This document shows positions 45,232 through 58,100 of a DNA stretch of 64,000 nt, piece after piece. Each line of letters starts with the position of its first letter. The first letter of the stretch is position 1. The position numbers and the translations under genes were made by a program. The notes under the pieces are model-generated. The model worked only from the letters and a program-made list of their open reading frames with translations. It made no database searches and was not told where the DNA came from. The stretch lies in NCBI GenBank assembly GCA_001661515.1, contig LUVW01000009.1, positions 484,736 to 548,735 of the forward strand, read 5' to 3'. Origin of the DNA: Capniomyces stellatus (Eukaryota > Kickxellomycota > Harpellomycetes > Harpellales > Legeriomycetaceae).

Positions 45232-48200
45232 CTATCAGCATGGAAAGGGGGTTTTTATTTTGTTTTTATATTTAGATGAGGTTTTAGAGTTTTTTAGAAG
45301 AGTTCGTTAAGCTTTATCAGTCCTGCAATTAAACAGTCAGTATCAAACGAAATGTGTAAAAGCCAAACTTCCAAATTACGATTAACACCGAATTTCCCCT
45401 AGATTAGCTGATATGTCTATCTTTTGTTTGTTTTTTTATATTTAATTCGATATTTTGGTACAGGTAATTGGATAGGAATAATAGGGTGGCCAGGCCTTTT
45501 CTCAATAAAATCTGGATGAAATGAATTTCATTAGTTAAAATCCAATGATTTTATAGTATTCTAGAAGATACTGTGTATGATCTGTTGAATGATGGCCGAA
45601 TTTGTCATTTGTATGCATTTTAGGAGCTCAATGTAACATGTGACTTACTTTAAGCTCAAGTCAAGCAACTATTGTGCTGAACTACTTTAACCATACTTTC
45701 AACATTTCCAACGTCTCAGGATTTTTCAATATTAACAATAATTAATTTTTCAAGATTTGGGAGGTGCAGGGAGAGGGTTGATAATGTTTTCCTGAGCCAA
45801 AAAAAAAAAGAAAAGTAGCAACGGTTCATCTACCAGTTCATTATACATCAAATACTAACAATTGAAATATAATGTGTCTAAGCATTGCCGTTCAAGTCTG
45901 CATTTTCTGAGCAATAATAATAATAAAATGGCATTGAGCTGATTGGAATACAATAACTACCGTTTATTAAGCTTACAACTGGTTGTCATACACTATATGC
46001 TATATATTATGTGAACTTTGGGGTTAAACAAACCAATCACCAAAGACAGGGTCTAAAAGATGGTAATTTCAAACCATAAATTGTAAACAGCTTTACAAGA
46101 ATGTATGCTGTGTCGTACTTTTCTTGAAATGAAAAAGACAAAGCACATTTCAACAAAAAAAAAAAAAAGACAAAGCATTGTGTTGTATTATAGTCGTTTC
46201 TTTTTAACTTTGTTCTGGCTGGTTAAAATTGACATCGATTTTTTGTAAAATTGGGGAATAATGACAAAGGATTCAGATACCTTAAAAGGTCATAATCTCT
46301 GGGTGTGCTAAAGCATCACTTCTTTAAAAGGTCGAAAAAGGCTGTTCAGCATCAAACAAAATAGTCAAAGCGTGGATTGCGGCAAACGGCTTTGAGCTCC
46401 CAAGTTCAGAGCAGTTTAACAAACTATTGATTATTTAGCCTCGCTTTAAATAATCAAAAAATTTTGAGCCCAAAAAATGTCAATTTACAGTCTGAAGAGT
46501 CAATAAGGTATCAAAAAAAAAGTGGCAATGCAAATTATTTTTTATATTGGAGTTTGAATAAAACGTTAAATACAACAGGAAACTGGTTGACTGGAGTGTG
46601 TAAAAGTAATGCCGCATTAAGGAAAATTGAGGTGGTGGTTCTTATTGTAGTGAGAGACCGTAACTTTGAGAAATCAATAAAAGTAGGCAAGCAAAAGCAA
46701 AGGTGAACGAAAACGAAAGATAAAACGAAAACAGTAGGAAAGTGTTTGTTAAATAAACAGGCGTGATTGATTTGCGTTTAATAGCTAAACGGTTTGAAAT
46801 TGAATACACCAGTACAACTGTGTATGACATAGCGCCATACTATAACCGTTTGGTTGTTTGTGATTGAAGTAAGGGACAAGGTTGTGATACTTTTGAAAAT
46901 GTTCAAAGCAAAAGTAAATAAATGCGTAAAAAAAAACAATATTAAATGTGAATAACGTAAACTTTGTGTTAAACAATGATAACTATTTGAAGCATTTGCC
47001 TTCAATGTAAGGTACAGTTTTAATGAAAGAAAAGGGAAAGGTAAGACGGTAAAGCCCAACTAGGGTAGATTAAATAAACCGTGGAGCACAATAACGCAGG
47101 ATAAATTAAAAAACAAAAGAGAAAAAACTGTAAAATGTAGCTATTATTTGAGGATTTAAATCAGTAACGATTGATCCCCGCAGTGGTACCAAAATAACAA
47201 TGCTAAAATTAATGATAACAATGATAGTGAATATTTCACTTTTTGTTATTTTTTTGGTTTTTTTTTTATTTTTATTGAAATTTTTTTTTGGTTTTTTATA
47301 AGTGTTTCGTTATTAGAGTTTAAACAAAACAATCAAAAAAAAATCAAAAAAAATCAACTGATGGGTTTATACACAGAAGTCATTTTCCGTTATTAGATTG
47401 TTCCCTGATCTCTTAATTTTGAAAAGCTGCAAAGTCACAAAAAAAAACAATGGAATAGCAGTAAATATGTGCTACCAGTAATAGCTGAATTTAACCAACG
47501 CTATGGGTGTGAAATAAAAATGCTAACAAACATACTTGGTTATGACGAGGAAACGGTTTAGTCATTATACTGGCTAGTCAAGTTTCCAGTTTTACATTCG
47601 TAAAATAAATAAATAGAGTATTGTCCAGTATATTTTATACAATAACAAATAAAGCAGGCTTAAGTCTTATGCGCACAAAGTACACCAAGTACCTTGATTT
47701 AAACGTGGTATATCATAAATCTTATAACACGAGTATATATCTATTTTCTTTTTTTTTTTAAATAAAAACATTTAAAATGAACAACATTGGCTATTTACTA
47801 GTTTTTATTTTTTGCTAAAAAGGTCGCCAACTTTTAATACTCTGTACAAAAGAAGCTCTATTACGCTTTTATCTCTTTAATCCTTACTGATATACTCTCC
47901 TCCCACCAACATCCTTTTAAATAATTAGCTCTAACGTATCCTTACTGCTGCAGTTCGCGAAAAAAGTACCAGTACCGAACAAGCAGATGCAACAATACCC
48001 ATGTGCTATTAAAACATATCTAATTTATTTATACTCGAAGCTAAATATCTATAACTACAGGAGGTGGTTATAACTGTACTTATTTATATTTTGACGTACT
48101 TTTGATTCAATAATTGCTTCAAGAGTCAATCTCATCGCCATTCAAACCAATTGGACGATTAGATACTTGTTTTGTGACCTTGGCCTTCATTAACATCGAC

Positions 48201-48398
48201 AAAAGTACAAAATCTATTAGCAAATTTTAGCTGTCTATTTTCGAGTAGGTAGATCCAAATATAATACAGTAGAAATGTCAGAATTAATTACTGCATTTGT
48301 CGTACTTGCGCAAGTAGCAAATTGTCAGAGTCAAATATTTATTTGTATATTTTGGTAACTGATGACATTTAGGGAACGGAGAAATACAGTACTCAATA

Positions 48399-50099
48399 AT
48401 GGATACACAAATACAAACTGGCGTAGACAACACCGCATATTCACAAGATAAGGGTGTTTACAAAGTCATCAAACAAAGTTGGGAAACATTAAATGTTTTT
48501 GGCAACACGCACAAGTCAAATACAAATACACTGAGCAGCGATTATGAAGAGCTTTTGGAAGATGGTGAAAAAGTCATATGTATAATCGACAAGCACATAT
48601 TCCCAAAGCTGCAAACATCGATATGCGCAGTTGGTAGCGACAACGTGACTTACGAGGAGGAGATAGGCAGTGGAAGTGGGGCTACTATAAATACTGGCAA
48701 CAAAGATGTGAGAAAGATGGCTACAGTCAAAGACAGCACTAGCCAAAACGAATACCAGGAAGCATCATCAACCGAGTCAGAGTCCAACGGAATCACCAAA
48801 TCAAGGGCATCCAGCAGCACAATTGATTCTCAGAAAATGACTGGCTTAACCAGAGAAGCTGACGCAGGAACGGTGCAGTCATGTTGTGGGCTGGATGAAG
48901 ACATTAGCCCACGTGAATGTATATTATTGATGAATGACCATACATCTAGGTACTTTATCTACTCGCTATCAAAAGATAGTGATTTAGACTTGGAATACGA
49001 AAAGATTACGTCAAGCACATGTATTACAGAAACAATGGATAAGCCAGATGAAAAAGCCGAATTTGACAAGAGTCAAGATGAAGAGACCCCTAAAGAATGT
49101 GAGAGAAATCAGTTCGGGATAGCACAGCGCTTAGGAGAGTTTATACCCACTACTGTCCCAACATCAACTTCAACGCATACAACGGTGAATGATGATCCGT
49201 TGGTTAAATTTGAGTACCTTGAGATTCGTAGCCAGGAAGAGCTTTTTAAACACGAAGAGATAAATACATTGCTAAGTAACACCGGTTTCCCTGAAACACC
49301 AAATAAAATAGCTTGGAAAGGCAGCAGTGGCTGTGGGGTCAGCATTGATATACCAACATATATGGATTCAAATAATGAGGCAAAAAATAAGTGGGTCAAC
49401 CATTTAGAGGCGAAGGCGCCAAAAGAAGAAAGCGGGAGAGGTAGACACGTGGATCTTATGAAGGTGTACTCGGTCTTGTCATTAAGAATAAGCAGTGACT
49501 TTGATGAAAATTTACTTGGCATGATGATATTAAACACAGAGAACAAGTCTAGGAGTGTCCCAGCAGATATGGGTACCAAGGAGACAAGGATGGATATTTA
49601 CCTGACAGACCCGAAAAAAGAGCGCAAAATGAATACGCTGGATTTCAGGTTTATAGAGTTTTCATCGCCAGCTGTTAATGCTGAGGCAAAGGTCATGAAG
49701 AGAGATAGCGTGCTGTTGAGAGAAATGTATACGGGTATTGAAGGAAATATGGATGACGGATGTGAGACGAAGAAGGTGGATGGTATGTTTTGTGAAGCAG
49801 ATAAGAAGAAGCTAAGTGGGTTGCCAGTGTTTGAGGGAAATATAACTGACAAAATGGATGGAAAAAGCAATGAATATGAGTTTGAGAATATAGATGTAGA
49901 TGTGGATGTAGATGTGGACTACAAAAATGAGGGCAGACAGTACTCGATGCCAGCGTATCCAAAGGTTGAAGTTATTGGAGAAAGAATAGGTAAAGATCTC
50001 ACGGTTTTGGCGAGCGAGTCAAAGAAGGCAAGGGAGAGCTGGCGCCAAGCAGTCAAGAATATTTTTGCCAGGAGTATGGCGCTATGTACAAGAAATTAA
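48399..50099 (+). CDS. Acidic orphan protein
   Basis: 566 residues in one exon; I do not recognise it. It is rich in Glu, Asp, Ser, Thr and Lys, without signal peptide or membrane segments. Most looks disordered. Residues ~180-200 (ECILLMNDHTSRYFIYSL) and ~345-410 (HVDLMKVYSVLSLRISSDF, NTLDFRFIEFSS) look more ordered. A hexanucleotide (GATGTA/GATGTG) repeat at about 49888-49917 encodes alternating Val-Asp. The C-terminus ARESWRQAVKNIFARSM is a basic amphipathic helix. The start codon follows a plausible leader (ACTCAATAATGG). The gene is convergent with Med16. A rapidly evolving lineage-specific protein is the simplest reading. Confidence 0.7.
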   Translation: MDTQIQTGVDNTAYSQDKGVYKVIKQSWETLNVFGNTHKSNTNTLSSDYEELLEDGEKVICIIDKHIFPKLQTSICAVGSDNVTYEEEIGSGSGATINTGNKDVRKMATVKDSTSQNEYQEASSTESESNGITKSRASSSTIDSQKMTGLTREADAGTVQSCCGLDEDISPRECILLMNDHTSRYFIYSLSKDSDLDLEYEKITSSTCITETMDKPDEKAEFDKSQDEETPKECERNQFGIAQRLGEFIPTTVPTSTSTHTTVNDDPLVKFEYLEIRSQEELFKHEEINTLLSNTGFPETPNKIAWKGSSGCGVSIDIPTYMDSNNEAKNKWVNHLEAKAPKEESGRGRHVDLMKVYSVLSLRISSDFDENLLGMMILNTENKSRSVPADMGTKETRMDIYLTDPKKERKMNTLDFRFIEFSSPAVNAEAKVMKRDSVLLREMYTGIEGNMDDGCETKKVDGMFCEADKKKLSGLPVFEGNITDKMDGKSNEYEFENIDVDVDVDVDYKNEGRQYSMPAYPKVEVIGERIGKDLTVLASESKKARESWRQAVKNIFARSMALCTRN

Positions 50100-50691
50100 G
50101 GACGCAGATGTAGATAAGGAGAAGCAATATTAAGATAATAATGGAAGAGAGAATAGGCTATACATTGACGGGGGGGGGGGGGGCAAANNNNGGGGGGGGG
50201 GGGGGGGGGCAAAGCATGTAGGTGTGGTGCTTGGCTTTGCACCAAAGATTATCCTTCAAAGTGGAATAAGTGGTGATTTGATCCTGTTAGTGATTTTCTT
50301 TACTTTTTTCCGCGTTGGTTTGTTGGTTTGATTTATATAATTAACAGTTTTTTTTAATAAAATATTTTGATTTGGTAGTTACTAAATAAACGCGGCTATA
50401 GCATCTAATGCAATATAACTGTACGGCGGTATATTCCAAACGCCCGTTTAACGCCAAATGTGCAAAACAAACTCGAAATAACATATCATTCGTAGCAATG
50501 AGCAAGCTAGTCGTAAATGCAATAAAAATAATAGTTATAATTGTCAAAAGATAAAAAAACAAGCAATGCTAGGTAAAAAATAAATAAGTAAATAAAATTA
50601 TAGGAGAGTAAGCTAGTAAAGTAAAAAAATAAAAAAATAATAATATGAAACTAGAGAATAAATAACCAATGAAAAAAAAAAAAGTATTGAA
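50100..50691. other. Convergent spacer with poly-G tract and gap
   Basis: Between the orphan gene and the Med16 stop. Contains G13-CAAA, four Ns (50188-50191), then G18-CAAAG. Otherwise AT-rich; no gene seen. Confidence 0.6.
50170..50214. repeat. Duplicated poly-G plus GCAAA around an assembly gap
   Basis: G-run followed by GCAAA on both sides of four Ns, the same arrangement as at 40.35 kb. Confidence 0.85.
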
Positions 50692-52059
50692 TTATAAGTG
50701 AACCCAAGACCCACCGCAAATGCAAGTATTTTCGTACCTACGCACCCACAGGTTGAAGTATCTGCGTACATCTACGACGTTTGTATCAGTAGCGACGGTA
50801 TCGCAGGTAGATGTAGCGGTGGTAGACAAGTCAAACTGGACATCTTCCAAATAAAGCTTGGGGATGGTTTGAGTCTGCAAACGCAGAGTTTTGTCGCCGG
50901 GTTGAGGCGTACTGATATTGGATTTGTTGTTGATATCATTTTTATTGCTAATATTAACTGAGGCGTTATTGACTGTAAGGGCAGTACCAGCCTCATCACC
51001 CTTATTTTTGATGTGTTCCTGACTACCAACTTGGTTTTGATGTTGAGATTGAGTTTTAGGTAGCGTTGCTGTTGGTGGAGGATTGAATAGAGAAAACTGG
51101 CCACATAGGGTACACACTTTAACAACAGAATTGGTGACACTGATATTGCTCTTGGAACTGCTGAGTGACTCAACGTTAGCAAACCCTTTATTGTTATTAG
51201 AAACAGACTCTGCATCCAAAGCGTAATCTGGTTTGATGATGTGACTGCTGGCATTGGAACTGGCATTGGTATTAGAATTCGCGGTATCACCGTCTTTACT
51301 CGTGTTTGCGCCGCCATTTCCAGTTATATTTGTGGAAGTTGATAAAAAGTTCATTACATGTAGAGGCAAGTTCAAAACAACTTTTCGAACAGAGTCGATG
51401 TTTGACGTTGGAGCCGATTGCTTAAGAGTTGGACACACTCTCATTGAGTCAAGTTTGAACCGTTTCAAAACTTTTACTAGGCCAACATTTGTGTTATTGC
51501 TATTGCTATCATTGATATTTGAACTGATGTTGGCATTAGTAACTGTGCTGTTGCTGGTAGTATTTAGGACTTGTGGGCTGTTATTGGCATTGTACCCGTT
51601 AAGTGAGGCAATGCTAGGATTCAAGGCGGCAGAGTCAATGCTCATAGTACCACCAGGGCTAAGGCCTTGTCCTAGCAGTAATGAGTTACCGGCCAGAAAG
51701 GCTGGTTGTTTGGGTTGAGGAATCATGAAGGGACTATTATTGGAACTGGAAAATTGCATAGGTGTCTGTACGTGTATTTGTAGTTGGGCCTGAGCCTGAG
51801 CCTGAGCCTGTAGTTGCATTTGCATTTGCATTTGCATCTGAGCTTGTTGTTGTTGAACTTGTTGTTGCATATGATATTGCATTTGTGGGTTAATTTGTGG
51901 TTGCATTTGAGGTTGCATTTGAGGTTGCATTTGAAATTGGGGGTGCATCTGTGGGTGTATCTGGGGTTGATTGTTGATGAGGAAAGGCGAGTTAGTCATT
52001 GAATTAATGATTTGATTTGGTTGCGTAAATGAAGGGATTATCTGAACGTGCTGCTGCGG

Positions 52060-52121
<62 letters not shown>

Positions 52122-55100
52122 GAAGGAATTGCAGCTGCTGTTGTTGGTGGTATTGTTGTTGTTGATGTTGATGTAGCTGCTGTTGTTGGTGTAGCTGTTG
52201 TTGTTGATGAATTTGTTGTTGTTGGTGAATTTTTTGTTGTTGTTGGTGTTGTTGTAATTGAGGTTGTTGATTGTGTTGAGGTATAATTTGAGATTGTGTA
52301 GTATGAACTGATTGTTGTTGTTGTTGTTGTTGTTGTGGATGATGTGTTGTGTTGGTATTAATGACAGTAGCAGTGGTTGTGGTATTATGATTGGTTGGAG
52401 TTGGCAAGTTGATGTAGCCATGTGCCCATAGAACAGAGTGGTGGGATTGTGGATTAAAGTTTAATGTTGGTAAAGGAGATGAGTTGTTGTAGCTTGGCGA
52501 TAGGGATTGATTGTAGTGGGACAGTAGGGTAGACATGTTGGTTGAAAACGGCTTGATTGGTGATTGGCAAAGTAGTAGGTTAGTGCAAACAGAGTTGTGT
52601 GTGAGCAGCAGGTTGATGACTTCGTTGGGATTGGGAGGTGGTGGAGTTGGGGATAATGAAGTTTGTTGCAGCTGTGTGCCACCACTACCGCTATTATTTT
52701 TGCTGTTATTGTTGCACAGGTTGAAAGGAGCAGAATTTTGGTGAGATTCAATGGAGTTGTTGCTGTTTAGTCCAGAGAATGTTGGGATCTGTGTGGGTTG
52801 TTTTGAAGAGCTGTTAGACAAAATCTCGGAGACAAAGAGGTTGGCGATGTTGGGAATGAGCGGGTTCATTAGAGCCAGGAGCTTTCCGCTGAGCAGCATG
52901 TGTGATGATTGGAAAGTGTTTTCAACTAGGAACTTGTACAGCGATGTGTTGTTGTGAACCAGATATTTGACAGAGTTGAAGAACTTGTCCATGGACTCTA
53001 GTGGAACTGGGAGAGACTGCAGCGAATGGGTTAGCTGGCGGGCTAGCTGGACAACAGCATGCTGTGATTGCGGGTGAAACCAGGCGTTCTTGAGGCAGTC
53101 GATTTCTAGAACCTCTACATTTCCACTTGCTGTGGAGATGGTGACGGGTCCGTGACTGCTGGAGCTTTTTGGGGGGTGGGTAATCATCCAGATTCTGGAA
53201 GAAATATCAGATTTCAGCAGTTTTAAAAGAGCCAAGGAATCGCAAATAGCGGTGATTGACTGTGGGTGGAACAGCAGAACCAGCCTGTTCGATGTGGTAT
53301 TTAGTGTGCTGCTAATAGCAGACTGGTTCAACATCTGTTGTTGCTGCTGCTGTTGATGGTGATCTTGAAGCCAGAGAAACAGGTCACGGAGCAAGAACGT
53401 CAGTATATTAGCAGTCCAAATCCCCTGAGACAAAAAGTGCGGGAAATGGGCCATCCAGTCGTTGAAAACAGAACTGTGCAAACTAACACTGTTATGCACG
53501 GTGGTAGACTCACCAGACCCACCAGCAAACGGAAACATGCCATCGCTACCAGAAGCAAAAGTAGGCGGCGCATCGGGACAGCAAAACAAGGGAATCGACA
53601 TGTCACAGCCACCAGTAGCACCAGTGGCACCAGTAGCGGTAGTGCTAGTGGGTGGGACAGTGACTTGGATCGAGTTGGCAGCAAGATATGCGCTGGAAAC
53701 ACCCGAGATGTGTAGCAGTAACCCCAGTGATGTGGCAGCAAGATTGTGGTTGAGAAGCGAAAACAGCTTCATGCAGATACCAATAAAGCTGACAAAAACA
53801 GGCGAAACCGAGTGTTTTGGGTCCAAGACAATCACTTTTGTTTCCAACGCACAGCATATCATTTCGGCTGTACTAGACAATACCATCTCAAGCATTGCAA
53901 CGCCATTACCGCCACCACTACTGCCACCACCACTGGTGCTGGTGCTACCGGTGCCATCCAACCCAAACGAAGCTGCAAACCTGACAAGCGTTGCAATTAT
54001 ATCTGATGGGTCGTGGCTGTTCAGCACCTTCAGCGCCAGCATGTAGGCCAGAATGTACCGCCTGCTCAAGTGTACCATGTTGTTGGCCTTAAGCAGTCCA
54101 AAGTTGTTTTCTATGTTTTCCTCCTCAATAATAACTATCTCCGAACCGAACACTAGCCGAATCTGGTCAATAATCGACAGCTCAACCACTCTTAAATCCC
54201 CAACAAACAATCCGCTTTCCTCAAACAAACAGCTCGTAATCCCAACAAACATTCCCCCCTCGCTTGACAACTTGCCATTCAAAACGTACTCACTGCAGCC
54301 TTTTCCAGAACCCACAACTTGTCTGTTCATACCTTGTCTATCCGCCAACACGGTCTTTGTACCACTAAACACCAACTCTGAACTCTCTTTTCCGCTCTGT
54401 CCAGCCGCCTTGTTTATCCGGTACTTGACCACTTTTCCACTTGACCATGTCACTACCCATGGCTCATACTCCCCTGAACCACTTGCATCTCCGTCTTTAC
54501 TTCTATTTACACTACTGCTTTTGCTCTTGCTCTTTGTCCTGTTCTTGCTGTCTACCACTCCTTCTCCGCTGTTGGATCTGTTTGAAGAGTAAAACTCGAT
54601 TCTTGAGTTGGGTGTTAGTACTTGGATACCAACAATCAAGTCTCTGCCATCTACAAGGTCCCTGTCAACCAGTCCTTTCTTTTCATCTCCACCTACACTT
54701 ATACTTGTACCTATTCCACCACCCTCAACAGCCTTTAACACGCTCTCAAACTCTAAACCCAAACATGGCTCCAACCCAACACCAGACAGCCCCATATCAA
54801 ATCCACAAACCATATTATCAAACCCAACATCACCACTGCCACTATTACTGACATTATTACTTCCGGCGTTTGTGTTGCTTACAACGCTGCTTTGATCCAC
54901 CAGCTTTGCCAAAACCGCCACTAATCTTGGCCATACAGGCGATCCTTCAACGAGGTTTCCGGTTTCGCCATCCAACGCTGGCACAAGCTTGATGTTTGTA
55001 ACTTCAAACGGTTCATCCTCCAGCCTCACGCTGTTGTGTGCAACCAAATCCATGCCCATATTCATATTGATACTCATACTCATGTCCATTCCTTGGTCAA

Positions 55101-58100
55101 ATCCCAAGTCCAAGTTCAAGTTCAAGTTCAAGTCTAGCTGTACTGCCACAGCATACACATGGACTACATTTCCGCTGCTGCCATTTCTAAGGCTGCTGCC
55201 TGGCTTGCCAATGTACTTCCATGTTGCTGCCACCACCACTACAATTTTATTGCTGCTGCTGGTTTGTACTGGGTTCTTGCTACTGCTACTGTTTGTGCTC
55301 TGCTTTGTTTTGGTTGTGGTCTTGGCTGTTTGGGTGGCTGCTTGGTTGACTGCTTTCATTGATCGCTCATAGTCCACATACGAAACATCCGCATGCGTAA
55401 TAACCCACACTCCTTCGGCACCGCCCTGGATATTTCCTTTGCTCTCCCCATCATACTCTGATCCCGCCTCCTTCTTGATATCCTTCTCCATATCCTTCTC
55501 ACTGTTACCCTTGTTTTTGTTTTTGTTCTTGTTCTTGTTCTTGCTCTTAACCTTGCTATCACCCCCTTCGCTCTTGAAGTATGTTTGGTCTAGCTCCAAC
55601 TGCAGGTCAGCCGGAATAGGCAAATCAATAAACCGACTGCCCACGCCGCCCCCAGCCCTATTAGCCCTACCAGCTGCATTGCCATTACCCCCTTTACCCC
55701 CTAAAGACACTTTTCCACGTCCAACTCTATGCATTTCCAGCCGACCATCGCAGCAAACTGTGAAAAACAGCGGGTTTCTGCCCATCAGTTTTCTCTGCAA
55801 AATTGACGAACTTCCTCGAAACACATCCAACATCGGCTTTGTACTTGTACTTGTACTTGTACTTGTACTTGTGTTTATGTTTATGTTTGGCGCAACCCCT
55901 GGGCTGCCTGCAGCCATCCCTGAAACGCCGCTCTTTACCTCAACCGGCCGATCCATAACCCTTGCCCGGTACTTGCGGCTGTTTGGAATCCAGAACATCG
56001 ACTTTATTGGTCTCTTCAAATCTATTGCCTCTATTACACCCCATTTACTTGGCGATGATTCCATCCCATAAACAACCAGCCTGCCACTCGGGTCACAAAG
56101 CCCCAGCTTTTTGCCATCTCCACTCCAAAACACTTTTGATGTTCCATTGTACATCTGTCCTTTTGCCTCACTCTTGGTCTTTCCTTCTGCCCTGCCCTTG
56201 TCCTTGTTCTTGTCTTTGTCCTTCGCTTCCGCTTCTACCCCTATATCAAACACTTTACTCTTTCTTATACCCATCTCCATATCCCTCTCCAACCCCACTT
56301 TTACCTCTAACCCGTCGTCCAAATCCGAATCTTCATCTGCGCTAAACATATTTGGATCTATCGTCAGTTGACCCAATGGAATCAGCCTTTGCTCATTCTG
56401 CCCTATTCTCTCCCTTACATCGCAATTCTCTCTCTTGCTCTCGTCCTCACTTTTGTTTATGCTTTTGCTCACTCTACTATCTACATCATCACCTTTGTAT
56501 CCAGTTGCCTTTTCACTTTTACTATTACCCTTGCTAAAATTATTACTATTACTGTTATCATCATTCCCACCATTATTATTATTGCTACTATTGTTGTTGC
56601 TATAACCGTGTCCCAATAGTCTGCCATTCAAAGCATCCACCAACACTGTACCGTTTATATTCGTGCTAATGTTAGAACTTGTGTTTGTATCAGCACTGAT
56701 GTTGCTGTTGCCAATGTTGCTGCTGCTGTTGGTGCCACTTTTCAGATCTTCACTTTGAAAATTATCCAAAACAAACAAATGCGTGACTGCCCCTTGTTTC
56801 CGCCGATTCCCAGCTCTATACATCTTGTCAAACTCGTTCATATATCCGCCTCCACTCTTGTTCTTGTTTTCGTCTTTGTCTTCACTGCTATTATCTCTAC
56901 TCCGTTTGTCTTCATCCTGACCTTGAGTCAACACGCTTGATTCCAAGCTTTGTGCAAAACTAATAGCAACTATATTCTGCTTGCCCCATTCTAAACTGAC
57001 CGGCGATTCGCCCAATTTCAAGCATTCAAACGTCGACCTGATGTTTTCTGTTGGCTCAACCCCCAAACTCATTATATCCCTTGTCATTTGGCTGTACTTG
57101 CTCCTATACTCTTCTGAATAATATGGATTCGGCTGCACATTCTTCATTTTTACACTTCCTATACTTTCAGTACTTGTTAATTCTAGTCCTAACCCTAACC
57201 CTAATCCTGACCCTGACCCTGGCCCTGATCCTGACCCTGATCCTAAATCCAACCCTAAATCCAACCCTAACCCTAACCCCAGCTCTGGCCCTGACCCTGA
57301 CCCTAGCCCTGACCCTAGCCCTGATCCCAATCCCAATCCCAATCCCAATCCTAATCCTAATCCTAATCCTAATCCTAAGCCCTGGTCGCTCCCCCCTCCT
57401 GTACTCGCTACTCCTACTACCGCTACAGCTGGGCTGGCTCCTTCACTACCTGCTTTACTGGAATTTGCTTTGCTCTGTACACTCTTTTTCCTCCTTACCG
57501 GGACTGGCTTGATACTGGTGCTTGACGTCTGAGAATCGGTGTTACTACCAACGCTGGGCTTGCCCAACTCCGCCAACCCTAGCACTACTTCCTTTTTAGC
57601 TATTTCTTGCTTAATCTTTCGATAGCTCTTCTTGGCTACCTCTGCTTTCACCAAGTTCTTCCCTACTTTCGCGTTTACACCATCTATGGTATACGCATTT
57701 GTATCTTCACTTGCCAAACTTGCCGCCAACTTTGTTATGTTTACATCCACAGCTTTCGCATTCGCAATGTTTGTATACGCGTTGCCTATGCTGGTACTAC
57801 TACTACTGTCACTACTGCCAATGCTGCTCTTGCCTTTGCTCTTGTTTTTGCCCTTATTCAACTCCGCTAAAGCACTTTTGCCTCCCGATGTCTCTATTTT
57901 CTCCGACTCGGCTCGAATTTTTATGTTCTCCATCAAGCTCTCCCTAATCGTCTCCAGCACTGCTTCTCCCTTAAGATCCTCAGTTTTACTTCTCGCTATC
58001 CTGCCTTTACCTTTACCTTTTTCTTTTTCCTTGTCTTTGTCTTTTTCTTTGTCCTTATCACTCATTTTTAGCATTTTTTGTTTGTTGGAACCCTGTGTTG

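Larger units (their letters stand above)
42235..48398. other. 6.2-kb AT-rich gene-poor region
   Basis: No recognisable gene. It contains the GSK-3 promoter, many T-runs, a 12-bp minisatellite (44572-44643), a small candidate ORF (45043-45231, minus) and short poly-A tracts. The 131-codon ORF at 43253-43648 is translated T-run sequence (Phe/Ile-rich) and not supported. The right end is the promoter of the 48.4-kb gene. Confidence 0.5.

Noticed and set aside
57185..57385. A true chromosome end or fused telomere
   Set aside because: The array is interior, degenerate, in frame and flanked on both sides by coding sequence of the same gene.
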